DNA of 64,000 nt from Ww85 sp963745765 (GCA_963745765.1 CAVUYQ010000025.1:1-64000); one strand, 5' to 3'. Counted from the stretch's first letter, positions 36,677 to 45,872 are shown. The notes: a model not told the origin generated them from the letters alone. Numbers and translations: made by a program.

Positions 36677-36862
36677 CTGGGAATATGGGGAAAAACAATT
36701 CAGTTCCATTAGCATGGCAGGATTTTATCGTTGAAGCTTCTTTTTAGAAAATGTTTCTTTCCGATATAATCGAATAAAACAATTAGTTATCCCGGTTAAT
36801 AAGCAGCATCATCTTGACTATGGGAAAAATACGCTTGACACGGTTGGCGGCTATATCTATAT

Positions 36863-36877
36863 CATATATCATATATG
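36863..36877. promoter_or_regulatory. Palindrome upstream of second GntR gene
   Basis: CATATAT-C-ATATATG, perfect 7-bp arms around one base, 46 bases before the GntR start. Its size and place fit an operator for autoregulation by the GntR protein encoded next. It lies in a run of ATAT repeats (36851-36877), so chance palindromy is possible. Confidence 0.35.
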
Positions 36878-36922
36878 TCATACGATCGCCAATGAATACC
36901 AACCTGCTGCGGATTGCCAGTG

Positions 36923-37594
36923 ATGATAGATTTCGTAACAAAAGCAGAGGCTGTTCTTGCAAATATCCGCCAGCGAATTATCGCAGGAGAGTTTAAGCCC
37001 GGTCAAAAAATCGTCATATCCGAATTGGCCAAAAGATTCGGGATCAGTGAAATTCCCGTCCGCGAGGCCATAGGAAAACTTGAAAGCGAAGGGTTGGTCA
37101 AATTCACGCCGCATGTTGGGGCCGTTGTCAACATTATTGGCGGAGCTGAGTTTCTCGAAATCTATCTTATGCGAATTGAGCTTGAGGGTCTCGCCACCAG
37201 GCTTTCAGTACCGCATATGAAAGAAGAGGATATTGTGGCGTTACATGGTTATGTAAATGAAGCGGAGCGAGATATTGAAAAAGGGGAGATTGATAAGCTG
37301 GGTGCGTTGAACAAAAAATTTCATCTCAAAATCTACAATACAGCCCCCTATCCTTACCTGTACAAAACGATTGTTGATTTGTGGGGGAAAATCGAGATGA
37401 TGAATTGTATTTTCGCCTATGTCCCGAAGCGAGCGGTTCCTTCCTGGGGAGAACATAAGGAGATCCTTAAGGCCTTGGAAGAGGGTAACGCATCTCGTGC
37501 CGCAAGATTGGTAATGCAGCAGAAAAATCGCACCAGGAAAGCTCTGGAAAAAACATTAAAGAAAAACGAGAGTCAGCTGCTGCCAAAGAAATGA
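36923..37594 (+). CDS. GntR-family regulator with FCD domain (2)
   Basis: 223 residues from ATG 36923 (TTG 36914 and GTG 36920 are in frame; none has a clear ribosome binding site). The winged helix (FKPGQKIVISELAKRFGISE, IPVREAIGKLESEGLV) is followed by an FCD domain (NKKFHLKIYNTAPYPYL, SWGEHKEILKALEEGNAS). It is only distantly similar to the first GntR protein. It lies upstream of the TTT carrier genes on the same strand, 265 bases from tctC, and is the natural candidate for controlling them. Confidence 0.88.
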   Translation: MIDFVTKAEAVLANIRQRIIAGEFKPGQKIVISELAKRFGISEIPVREAIGKLESEGLVKFTPHVGAVVNIIGGAEFLEIYLMRIELEGLATRLSVPHMKEEDIVALHGYVNEAERDIEKGEIDKLGALNKKFHLKIYNTAPYPYLYKTIVDLWGKIEMMNCIFAYVPKRAVPSWGEHKEILKALEEGNASRAARLVMQQKNRTRKALEKTLKKNESQLLPKK

Positions 37595-37859
37595 AGAGAA
37601 TGCAAAAGCTTAAAGAGGTTGTTGCTGTGGTTGTTCGCATCTGTGCTGATGAGTGTATTGGCCGTTGACCGGCCAGGAACGAGAACGATGCCCCTCCCAA
37701 TCTTTTGAAAATACTGGCAAAACGGTGTTGAGAAGAAGAGAGGGGGATGAGAAACACAGCCTTAAGGCAGAGAGAACCTGCATCTAAGGCGGTTGAGCCG
37801 GAAGGGGTCTGGAACCTTCGACTTGATCTAATCGCTAATCCTGTCATGGAGAGATTCTT

Positions 37860-38882
37860 ATGAAAATCAAAGATACCCGGTTATCTAGAAGAACGTTTAT
37901 CAAAGGTACTGCTGCATCGCTTGCTTTGAGTTCGATTCCACTATTTCCTTATGAACGTTTATATGCGAGCGGCTTCCCCGATCGTACTATTGACATTGTC
38001 GTTCCGACCGGCGCGGGGGGTGCGGCTGACCGTAATCTGCAGGCATTTACGGGTGTCTGGAAAAAATACCTTAAGACAGAATTCACCTCCGACTTTTTCA
38101 AAGGAGCCGGCGGCCAGGTCGGTTATGAAACGTTTCTTGGGAAAAGGGAGCCTGATTGCTACAATCTGCTGTTTGGCAATATGGGACCGGAAACCATTAT
38201 GTACGTTATGCAAAAGCCACCGTATAAGTTTCCCGGGGACTATGTCTACTTTAACCGGGTGGATGTTGATCCCAGCGTGATCTGGGTCAGGGCCGACAGC
38301 CCTTTCAAAACCATTGAAGATTTTGTCGCTGAAGGAAAGAAACGCACCGTGACACTGTCTGTCAGCCGCTTGCCGCACCCGGCCTCTATTGGTTCACTGG
38401 CGCTGGCGGAAGCCACGGGAGCCAAGTTTAACCTTATTCCTTACGGGGGTGGTAATCCAACCGTTGTCGCCTGTCTTACCGGGGAAGTTGACGCCAGTGC
38501 GCTGCCTATGGCCAACCCCGTTTCCACTAAAGGTCAGGCCCGGATTCTTGGTGTCTTTTCACCGAAAAATCCTATTCCGGATCTAACCAATAACGCCCCG
38601 TCGGTAAATGCGGTTTTCGGCACCAAGATTCCGGACCTGCCGTCGGCTCGTGCCTTCGGTATTCAGACCAAGGCGATAGAAAAATATCCTGACCGCTATG
38701 AAATTCTCAAGTCGACGATGCGCAAGGTCTTTGACGATCCGGATTACAAGACCGCAATCGAGAAAACGGGCCGGCCGTGGGAATTTATTTCCTATGGGGA
38801 TGAGGCCGAATGTATGGAATATGCCCACAACATGGCGGAACTGACAAAAAAATATCTGCCGCTGCTTTCCGCCAAAAAATAG
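37860..38882 (+). CDS. tctC: TTT solute-binding protein TctC (Bug family)
   Basis: 340-residue periplasmic binding protein of the tripartite tricarboxylate transporter type. It has a twin-arginine signal (LSRRTFIKGTAASLALSSIP), which is less common than a Sec signal in this family. Bug-fold parts: FPDRTIDIVVPTGAGGAADR, FKGAGGQVGYETFL, FNLIPYGGGNPTVVACLTGE and DVDASAL-like segment. It binds a di- or tricarboxylate and hands it to TctAB encoded downstream. A terminator hairpin follows its stop, probably keeping binding protein in excess. Confidence 0.9.
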   Translation: MKIKDTRLSRRTFIKGTAASLALSSIPLFPYERLYASGFPDRTIDIVVPTGAGGAADRNLQAFTGVWKKYLKTEFTSDFFKGAGGQVGYETFLGKREPDCYNLLFGNMGPETIMYVMQKPPYKFPGDYVYFNRVDVDPSVIWVRADSPFKTIEDFVAEGKKRTVTLSVSRLPHPASIGSLALAEATGAKFNLIPYGGGNPTVVACLTGEVDASALPMANPVSTKGQARILGVFSPKNPIPDLTNNAPSVNAVFGTKIPDLPSARAFGIQTKAIEKYPDRYEILKSTMRKVFDDPDYKTAIEKTGRPWEFISYGDEAECMEYAHNMAELTKKYLPLLSAKK

Positions 38883-38916
38883 AGGAGCCCATTCCAGTAC
38901 TTTTTCATTATCATCG

Positions 38917-38964
38917 TATTGCGCCGGCTTGAGAGTGGCTCATGTCGGCGCAATATTTTTTTTT
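38917..38964 (+). terminator. Intrinsic terminator/attenuator after tctC
   Basis: Perfect 10-bp stem TATTGCGCCG (38917-38926) and CGGCGCAATA (38946-38955) followed by nine T residues at 38956-38964. It lies between tctC and tctB and should cut most transcripts after the binding-protein gene. Confidence 0.82.
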
Positions 38965-39034
38965 CGAGCAAGAGCCAGTTACTGATTTCGACTTCTGCTC
39001 TGGCTAAGATATCCCTTTTCAACCGACGACTGCC

Positions 39035-39545
39035 ATGGAAGAAAAAAAAGATTCAGAACAGAAACAGCTCACCAGAAAAGGTGATGATCTTGTTTTCCCG
39101 ATAATGGCGCTGCTGTTCGCCTTCTATTACCTTTACACGATCAAGGATCTGGCCTGGGAGGCCCAGATAAACGGGTTTCTGATCAGTAGTATCCTGATCA
39201 TTCTTGTCCTTATTTTTCTGGTCAAAACCACCCTGTGAGGTCATTCGGGGAGAGGCTAGCCTGCGATCCAAGAGCTTTTTTCAAATAAACAGGATGCAGA
39301 TGGTAAAGCTTGGACTCCTTGCCTTGGGGGTCGCTTATGTCCTGGTTATTCCCTGGCTGGGCTATACACTGACCACCTTCGCCTTTCTGATTGCAGCCAT
39401 GCTGATACTCGGCGTGTTCTCACCGTCCAGGCTTATCGGCATAAGTCTGGTGCTGTCCTTGACCGGTTATTATTTCTTTATTGTGCTTCTGGATACCCGG
39501 TTTGCGCCGGGTCCGTTTGAAAAATTTATTCAATGGTTATTCTAA
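39035..39545 (+). pseudogene. tctB: TTT small membrane subunit TctB, frameshifted
   Basis: Two overlapping pieces of one TctB. The first, from ATG 39035, has the usual opening (RKGDDLVFPIMALLFAFYYL) and stops at 39238 after FLVKTTL. The second, in the +1 frame, continues CEVIRGEASLRSKSF and QMVKLGLLALGVAYVLVIPW to 39545. Reading past one extra base in ACCACCCTG (about 39225-39235) gives a normal protein of about 170 residues with four membrane helices. tctA follows one base after. Either a single mutation, a sequence error or, less likely, a programmed frameshift; an internal restart at ATG 39295 would give only the C-terminal half. Confidence 0.8.
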
Positions 39546-39546
39546 G

Positions 39547-41055
39547 ATGGAATTTTCGCTAGATTTTTTGTCATCGCTTTTCGTTTCTTCCCTGACTCAG
39601 TGGTATGTGATCATCCCGGCAATTCTTATCGGCCTGATCATCGGCGCGATCCCCGGTCTTGGTCCGGCCAACAGTTTGATAATACTGTTGCCGTTCACCC
39701 TGTCCCTGAAAGTCGAAACGGCCATGGCCTTTATGGTGGCTTTGTACTGTTCGGCCCGCATGGGGGCAGGAATTCCCGCCATCCTGGTCAATATACCGGG
39801 AACCGCCGGTGCTGCCGCCACCCCTTTTGACGGATATCCGATGACCCAGCAGGGGAAGGGCCAGCAGGCGCTGACGCTGAGTTTCGTCGCTTCGGCATTC
39901 GGCGGCCTGATCGCCTCGGTCTTCGCTATTTTTGCCATGCCGTTTCTTTCCCGCGCCGGCTATTATTTCCACAGTGTGGAAATGGTGGTCGTCATGCTCT
40001 TCGGCCTGACGCTGATAGCCGTCGTATCTTCGGGAAATACGCTCAAAGGCCTGATCGCCGGGATGTTCGGTCTGCTGGTGGGGGCCATTGGTCCGGATGC
40101 AATCTATTCGGCACCGCGTGCGACCTTTGGTTTTCTCGAACTCTATGATGGCGTGCCGGTGGTGGCGGCCCTGATCGGTATTTTTGCAATTTCCGAAGCG
40201 TTGTTGATGGTCGAAGTGAAATCTATTGTCTCCGAGGTCGGCAAGATCCGTATGGCGACTCAATCGCGCTGGAAGGAGACCATTGAAGGTGTCCGCATGG
40301 CTGCCAAGCGCTGGTGGCATATCGTCTGGACAAGCTTTATCGGGCTTGGAATCGGGGTTGTGCCCGGGGCAGGCGCCCCGATAGCCGCCTTTGTCGCCTA
40401 CCAGCAGTCGCGCATGTTTTCAAAAACTCCTGAAAAATACGGTACCGGACATCCGGAGGGTATTCTTGCCCCCGAGTCCGCCAATAACGGCGTCACCTCC
40501 GGAAGCCTGATCCCCCTGCTGACGCTCGGCATTCCCGGCGGCTCTACAGCCGCCATCATGCTGATTGTCATCCAGTATCACGGCATCACCCTGGGACCAC
40601 GGATTTTTCTCGACAACCCCCAGTTTCCCTACGGGGTACTCATGTCAATGGTTATCACCTATCTGTTCATGATCGGCACGATCCTGCCGCTGGCCCGCTA
40701 CATGTCCCGGATCACCTTGATACCCACGCAATACCTGGCCCCTATCATTATTTCTTTTACGCTGGTAGGCGCCTTTGCTCCCCGCGGTTATCTGTTTGAT
40801 ATGGGACTGGCGCTGGTCTTCGGTGTTATCGGTTATATTGCCCGCAAGACAGGTTACCAGGTATCGGCCCTGCTTATCGGCATCATCCTGGGGCCATATG
40901 TCGAGCAGTATTTTATGCGCTCAATGCGCATTTCCGAGGGGGATCCGATGGTACTCTTCTCCTCGACAATCGGCAATGTTTTGTGGGTATTTCTTGTTCT
41001 TTCTCTTACTTTGCCGACACTATTGAGGCGAATGAGAAAGAGTAAATCGCTTTAA
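39547..41055 (+). CDS. tctA: TTT large membrane subunit TctA (1)
   Basis: 502-residue permease with about 12 membrane helices. TctA signatures: IGAIPGLGPANSLIILLPF, ILVNIPGTAGAAATPFDGYP, GVVPGAGAPIAAFVAYQQSR, ESANNGVTSGSLIPLLTLGI and PGGSTAAIMLIV. It begins one base after the tctB stop. Intact. It imports a carboxylate with sodium or proton together with TctB and TctC. It is about 35-40% similar by eye to the second TctA at 61807, with which it shares the pattern but not close sequence. Confidence 0.93.
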   Translation: MEFSLDFLSSLFVSSLTQWYVIIPAILIGLIIGAIPGLGPANSLIILLPFTLSLKVETAMAFMVALYCSARMGAGIPAILVNIPGTAGAAATPFDGYPMTQQGKGQQALTLSFVASAFGGLIASVFAIFAMPFLSRAGYYFHSVEMVVVMLFGLTLIAVVSSGNTLKGLIAGMFGLLVGAIGPDAIYSAPRATFGFLELYDGVPVVAALIGIFAISEALLMVEVKSIVSEVGKIRMATQSRWKETIEGVRMAAKRWWHIVWTSFIGLGIGVVPGAGAPIAAFVAYQQSRMFSKTPEKYGTGHPEGILAPESANNGVTSGSLIPLLTLGIPGGSTAAIMLIVIQYHGITLGPRIFLDNPQFPYGVLMSMVITYLFMIGTILPLARYMSRITLIPTQYLAPIIISFTLVGAFAPRGYLFDMGLALVFGVIGYIARKTGYQVSALLIGIILGPYVEQYFMRSMRISEGDPMVLFSSTIGNVLWVFLVLSLTLPTLLRRMRKSKSL

Positions 41056-41151
41056 CAAATGTTTTTTATGTTGGTGGCGAGGCTCGCGGTCTTAAGTGAA
41101 ATGGCGATTGGATGGGCAGATGGACAGAACTGAAGGATGGAGTAGCAGCAT

Positions 41152-42444
41152 ATGAACAGCACCGGCGAAAATCGTAGACCGCTATCACATAATGTTCGAA
41201 GAATCGAACACATGGACATCCCTGGTGGCGGGCAGATCGAGGTTAAGGGCAATTATGTTTATATCGGTCATATCGCTCCGCCGCATGGTACCTCCATCAT
41301 CGATGTATCCGATCCAAGACGTCCCCGCCTGGTTTCGAAAATAGATCTGCCGGGTATGGATTCCCATTCCCACAAGGTTCGTGTCGTCGGTGATGACCTG
41401 ATGATCGTCAATAGTGAGCGTTACCGGCGACACTTCTTTAGAAAAGGAAAACGCATTTCTGAGATCGGCGCCAGCCTGGAAAAAAAGTTGGGTCGCCCAG
41501 CCTCGGCAGAAGAGATTGCCCTGGCGCTTGGTGTTGCTGCGACTGATCTCCCGCTTCTGGCCGAGGCCGATAAACGTGGCTATGGTGATGGCGGTTTCAG
41601 GATATTTGACATTGCTGACCGCACCCGTCCGCGCGAAATTGCTTTCCAGAAAACAGCCGGGTATGGGGTGCACCGCTTCGACGTGGATGAAAATTACGCC
41701 TATATTTCCTCCGAGATGGATGGCTTTAACGGACCTATCCTGGTCATCTATGACATCAGAAACCCGCTGCAGCCGCAGGAAGTTTCGCGCTGGTGGCTTC
41801 CCAGCCAGAAAATCGCTGAAGGTGATAAGCCGCTCTGGATCAATCACCGGGTGCGGCTTCACCATGCCATGCGTTTTGAAAATCAATTATGGGCCGCCTG
41901 CTGCGGTGCCGGCTTCAGGGTTGTCGATGTTTCTGATATCTCCTCGCCTGAAACCATAGGGTCATACGATTATCATCCGCCGGTTCCAGATACCACTCAC
42001 ACCGCCCTGCGCGTGCCTTTCAAGATTGACGGCCGGGATATCGCCATTGTCATCGACGAACAGCATGAGCACCATACAGGGCAGCCGCATGCATTCATGT
42101 GGGTATTTGATGTCAGCGACATCACTCGCATGCAGCCTCTTTCGACCTATCATGTCAGCGAGGCTGACTCACCATGGAGCAGGGTCCCCGGCGGGGTGTT
42201 CGGCGCCCACCAGTTTCAGGAGCACATGGACTCGACGCTGGTTTACGCAGCCTGGTTCAGCGGCGGTCTGCGGATCGTTGATATTGCCAACCCGCTATTG
42301 CCCGAAGAGAAAGGATTTTTTATCCCTGAACCGGCCAAAGGTGCCCCCACTCCGATGAGCAACGATGTCGATGTTGACTCACGGGGTCTGATTTACCTGC
42401 TGGATCGGGTCAATGGGCTTGATATCCTTGAACATGTCAGCTGA
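41152..42444 (+). CDS. LVIVD-repeat beta-propeller protein (1)
   Basis: 430-residue cytoplasmic protein with about six to seven LVIVD-type blades, seen as repeats of a V/I-x-DVSDP or IVDIANP pattern (SIIDVSDPRRP, FRIFDIADRTRP, LVIYDIRNPLQP, FRVVDVSDISSP, WVFDVSDITR, LRIVDIANPLLP). No signal peptide. Conserved histidines recur in both copies in the window (DSHSHKV, RLHHAM, TTHTA, DEQHEHH), suggesting a metal site. Residues 101-140, between blades 1 and 2, are a helical insert resembling sigma-70 region 3 (SLEKKLGRPASAEEIALALG). Function unknown; the genomic company is FAH, TTT carrier and a decarboxylase-like protein. GGAG precedes the start. Confidence 0.82.
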   Translation: MNSTGENRRPLSHNVRRIEHMDIPGGGQIEVKGNYVYIGHIAPPHGTSIIDVSDPRRPRLVSKIDLPGMDSHSHKVRVVGDDLMIVNSERYRRHFFRKGKRISEIGASLEKKLGRPASAEEIALALGVAATDLPLLAEADKRGYGDGGFRIFDIADRTRPREIAFQKTAGYGVHRFDVDENYAYISSEMDGFNGPILVIYDIRNPLQPQEVSRWWLPSQKIAEGDKPLWINHRVRLHHAMRFENQLWAACCGAGFRVVDVSDISSPETIGSYDYHPPVPDTTHTALRVPFKIDGRDIAIVIDEQHEHHTGQPHAFMWVFDVSDITRMQPLSTYHVSEADSPWSRVPGGVFGAHQFQEHMDSTLVYAAWFSGGLRIVDIANPLLPEEKGFFIPEPAKGAPTPMSNDVDVDSRGLIYLLDRVNGLDILEHVS

Positions 42445-42553
42445 AAAGTATTCGCGCTCGCTGACTATTCCAGAGACAGGTGTAACTGCAAGACGTGAGA
42501 AAAGCTAAAAAAGTGAGCTTACGAACGTTACCCTTACATGAGGACGAGACGAA

Positions 42554-43516
42554 ATGATGCAACGACTTTCTCTCACCGGCGCCTTCGGTGACTATGATCG
42601 TATCCGTGCTCTTGATGCCTGCTCGATCAGTCCTGAGGGTATTGATCTGCGTGTCTTGCGACTATCTCCATCCGAGATATTCTTCCGCATGTGCCAATAT
42701 CAGGAATTTGATGTATCGGAGATGTCCATGGGAGCATACTGCTATCTTTGCGGTAAAGAGAACAATCCTTTTGTGGCAATGCCCGCCTTTCCAAGCAGGG
42801 CCTTCCGTCACTCCATGGTCTATTACCATACCGGGTCAGGCATCAGCAAACCGGAAGATCTGAATGGCAAGCGTATTGCCATTCGCGAATGGGGTATGAC
42901 GGCCGTTGTTTGGATTGTCGGCATTCTCGCAGACAGGTACGGCTTCGATCTCAACTCCGTTGACTGGGTTGCCGTGAAAAAGCCCCGGGTACCGATTGAG
43001 ATGCCGGCCGGAGCCAGGATCAGATATATGGGCGAGGGCCAGAATCTGTCCGGCATGCTGGCCGCCGGTGACGTAGATGCAGCATTCATTCACCAGGCAC
43101 CGGACTGCTTTACCGCAGGAATGCCTCAGGTCAGGCGCATGTTTCCTGACTACAAGGCAGCGGAAATCGATTATTACCGGGAGACAGGGGTCCATCCGAT
43201 TATGCATTGTGTTGTCTTGCGAAGAGACATTTACCAACAAAACCCATGGGCTCTGCGCAGCATTTATGACGCGCTGGAAAAAGCCCGGCTGCAGACAATG
43301 AAAGCGCTTTCCGACAGTAAAGCACTGGCAACGATGCTGCCGATGCTGCCAGCCTACGTTGAGGAAACACGACAGATATTCGGAGAGGACTTCTGGCCCT
43401 ATGGACTGGAGGCAAACCGCAAGACGCTGAAAAAACTGGTCGGCTACGCCTGCCAACAGGGGCTGACAGCAAAAGAACTGTCTGTCCGCGACCTGTTTGC
43501 TGAAAGTGTGCTCTGA
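42554..43516 (+). CDS. 4,5-Dihydroxyphthalate decarboxylase-like protein
   Basis: 320-residue protein of the family that holds 4,5-dihydroxyphthalate decarboxylase, which has a periplasmic-binding-protein type II fold but no signal peptide. Here too the N-terminus (MQRLSLTGAFGDYDRIRAL) is not a signal, so it is cytoplasmic and more likely an enzyme than a transporter part. Typical segments: MCQYQEFDVSEMSMGAYCYL, PEDLNGKRIAIREWGMTAVV, AAGDVDAAFIHQAPDCF and GVHPIMHCVVLRRDIY. It lies between an LVIVD protein and an FAH-family gene on the same strand. It might decarboxylate an aromatic or cyclic acid; this is inferred from the family. Confidence 0.78.
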   Translation: MMQRLSLTGAFGDYDRIRALDACSISPEGIDLRVLRLSPSEIFFRMCQYQEFDVSEMSMGAYCYLCGKENNPFVAMPAFPSRAFRHSMVYYHTGSGISKPEDLNGKRIAIREWGMTAVVWIVGILADRYGFDLNSVDWVAVKKPRVPIEMPAGARIRYMGEGQNLSGMLAAGDVDAAFIHQAPDCFTAGMPQVRRMFPDYKAAEIDYYRETGVHPIMHCVVLRRDIYQQNPWALRSIYDALEKARLQTMKALSDSKALATMLPMLPAYVEETRQIFGEDFWPYGLEANRKTLKKLVGYACQQGLTAKELSVRDLFAESVL

Positions 43517-43717
43517 TGAGAGGCGCAGCACAGGCGGATAATGGTTCAAATCAATACGTGAGAGCCTCTGTCGGAATCAAGACAACACCCAATACAACAT
43601 GGAATTGAGGCATAAACGTTCTTAAAGGAATGACTGGTGGCAATAACAACAATCTCGTCATCTTTTCCTGTGAAAAGCAAGGCGAGTGAATCAGAAATAA
43701 AAAGAAGGAGATGACGG

Positions 43718-44661
43718 ATGAAATTAATAATGTATCAAAAAAAAGGTGACGCACGGCTGGGATGTCTGGTCGACGATCAGGTTATTGATATAAATCTTGC
43801 CTATGAGGCAATGTTGACGGCAAACAAGGTACTGCGCCCGCGGGCAAAAGCCGGGCTGATGATCCCGCCGGAAACAATAGCTTTTCTTGAAGGTGGTGAC
43901 GAGTCCCTGCAGGCCGCGCGGGAGGCAGTGCAGTGGATTGGAGCCAGAAGGGGAAAAAGATCTCCGTCAGAAACAGCCCGGTTGTTGAGGCGAGAGATAA
44001 GGTAAAGCTGCTGGCTCCTGTTATCAAACCGTCTAAAATCATCTGTGTGGCCCACAACTATCACGATTTCCTTGAGGAACTCGGTATGAAGCCCCATCCC
44101 GAGCCACGTATTTTTGCTAAATTCGCCAATGCTGTAGCTTCCTATGATGATCCCATACCGCGCCCGGCAATGACCCAGGCCCTGGGTTATGAGGCCGAAC
44201 TGGCATTCGTTATCGGCAAACCATGCAAGCATGTTTCAGAAGCGGAGGCCTATGACTATATTGCCGGCTATATGGGGCTCAACGATGTGAGTGCGAGTGA
44301 TCTCACCAAGCGTGACGGCCAGAACCTTCGGGGCAAGAGCTTCGACGCCTTTGCGCCGATGGGTCCGTATCTGCTTACCACGGATGAACTACCCGATCCG
44401 CATAACCTGGATGTCGAATTGCGCGTTAACGGCCGTGTGCTGCAGAAATCAAACACAAACCAGCTTGTCTACAACGTTCCGCAGCTTGTCGCCTTCTGTT
44501 CGCAAGTGTTCTCCCTGGAACCGGGTGATGTCGTCGCGACAGGGACACCGGGCGGCCTGGCCAAGGATCGAAAGCCCACGACTTTTATGAATCCCGGCGA
44601 CATCATGGAAACGGAAATTGAAAAGCTCGGTGTGCTGAGAAACCCGATTACGGCTGAGTAG
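43718..44661 (+). pseudogene. Second FAH-family enzyme, frameshifted
   Basis: Start ATG 43718 after AAGGAGATGACGG. The first piece (MKLIMYQKKGDARLGCLVDD) ends in the wrong frame near 44005. The second, from about 43960, carries the whole catalytic core: KIICVAHNYHDFLEELG, the Glu-x-Glu block YEAELAFVIGKPCK, GYMGLNDVSASDLTK, KSFDAFAPMGPYLLT and VATGTPGGLAKDRKPTTF. One missing base in GGGGAAAAAG (about 43950-43962) separates them; adding one A restores a 314-residue protein. Its divergence from the FAH protein at 34869 shows a different subtype. Because the core is perfectly kept, a sequence error or very recent mutation is likely. Confidence 0.82.
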
Positions 44662-44678
44662 TTCCACCGGCTCAAGCC

Positions 44679-44820
44679 AGTGTCTGTCAATAAATGGCCC
44701 TTTTCCCCTAACTCTTCGTTGCTTTCAGAATTTAATCCTCGGAATATTGACCATTTGCCTGCGGTTAAATTCATCAAGCGCCTCGATTTAGAGCAAAATG
44801 ACTCATTCCTTGACAGACAC
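44679..44820. mobile_element. MITE-like element, copy 1 (degenerate)
   Basis: 142 bases about 80% identical to the reverse complement of 47196-47340. It starts AGTGTCTGTCAATAAATG and ends with a weaker partner, CATTCCTTGACAGACAC. Internal blocks shared with the other copy include CCTAACTCTTCGTTGCT, GAATTTAATCC and GCGCCTCGATTTAGA. It has no coding potential. It lies between the frameshifted FAH gene and the first isocitrate-dehydrogenase-like gene, opposite in orientation to copy 2. Confidence 0.8.
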
Positions 44821-44873
44821 AAGCAATTGTCCCGCCCCGGTGCGGGAGGAAAATCAACAGCAAGAGACAGAAA

Positions 44874-45872
44874 ATGTATCGAATAACCTTGATACCGGGT
44901 GACGGTATTGGCCCGGAAATCGTAGCAGCAGCGGTGCAGGTGGTGGAGGCGACCGACCTTTCCATCACCTGGGACGAGGTCGCGGCCGGTCAATGCGCGA
45001 TTCCCCAGTTCGGCAGGCCGGTCCCTGCACAGGCTCTTGACTCCATCAGGAAGAACAAAGTGGCCTTGAAGGGACCATTGACCAACATTGTTGGAGCCGG
45101 ATTCCCCAGCCCGAATATTACCCTGCGCGTCGAACTGGATCTCTATGCCAACCTCCGCCTGGCCCGCACTCTTGCCGGAGCGCAAAGTCCCTTTGAAAAC
45201 GTGGACCTGGTCGTGGTCAGAGAAAATACTGAGGATGTTTACGTTGGTCGCGAGCAGATGATTGGCGACGACGCGGCCATCGCGATTAAATTTATTACGA
45301 AAAAGGGCTGCCGGCGGGTGATCAGGTTTGCCTTTGATTATGCCGTCAGGGAAAACCGCCGCAAAGTTACCGTCGTATTAAAGGCAAATATCCTGAAATT
45401 GACGGACGGCATGTTTCTCCGGGAGGCACGGGAAATTGCCAAGGAATATCCGCAGATAGTTTTTGAAGAGACGAATGTGGACGCGCAATGCATGGACTTG
45501 GTCAGAAAACCCCAGAACTACGATGTCATGGTGATGCCCAATCTGTATGGAGACATTGTCGCGGATCTGGCTGGAGGGCTGGTCGGCAGCGTCGGGCTCT
45601 GCCCGGGCGGGAATTTTGGTGCCGGGATCTCTGTTTTTGAACCGGCGCACGGAAGCGCCCCGAAGTATAAGGGCCTCAACAAGGTAAACCCGACCGCCAT
45701 GATTCTTTCGGCCGCTTTCATGCTTAACCATCTCGGTGAAACCACGGCTGCTGACACTATCTCCCGGGCGGTGGAAAAGGTTATCTCTGAAGGTAAGGCG
45801 GTAACCTACGATCTCGGTGGCACGGCATCAACGTCTCAAATGACTGAAGCTATAATAAAAGAGATGAGATGA
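44874..45872 (+). CDS. NAD-type isocitrate/isopropylmalate dehydrogenase-family enzyme
   Basis: 332-residue beta-decarboxylating dehydrogenase. It opens ITLIPGDGIGPEIVAAAV. The loop PSPNITLRVELDLYANLRLA keeps the Ser, Asn and Arg contacts of isocitrate dehydrogenases, and VVRENTEDVYVGRE is the isocitrate/homoisocitrate version of this motif rather than the isopropylmalate one. The Mg-binding region is MPNLYGDIVADLAGGLVG; the C-terminal FEPAHGSAPKYKG binds NAD. It therefore oxidises and decarboxylates isocitrate or a close 2-hydroxy-tricarboxylate to a 2-oxo acid in the cytoplasm. A second IDH-family gene follows 49 bases later. Both are bracketed by MITE-like elements. Confidence 0.88.
   Translation: MYRITLIPGDGIGPEIVAAAVQVVEATDLSITWDEVAAGQCAIPQFGRPVPAQALDSIRKNKVALKGPLTNIVGAGFPSPNITLRVELDLYANLRLARTLAGAQSPFENVDLVVVRENTEDVYVGREQMIGDDAAIAIKFITKKGCRRVIRFAFDYAVRENRRKVTVVLKANILKLTDGMFLREAREIAKEYPQIVFEETNVDAQCMDLVRKPQNYDVMVMPNLYGDIVADLAGGLVGSVGLCPGGNFGAGISVFEPAHGSAPKYKGLNKVNPTAMILSAAFMLNHLGETTAADTISRAVEKVISEGKAVTYDLGGTASTSQMTEAIIKEMR

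Noticed and set aside
39204..39240. Programmed frameshift in tctB
   Set aside because: No slippery heptamer or stimulatory structure of a known type, and TctB is not known to use one; mutation or error is simpler.
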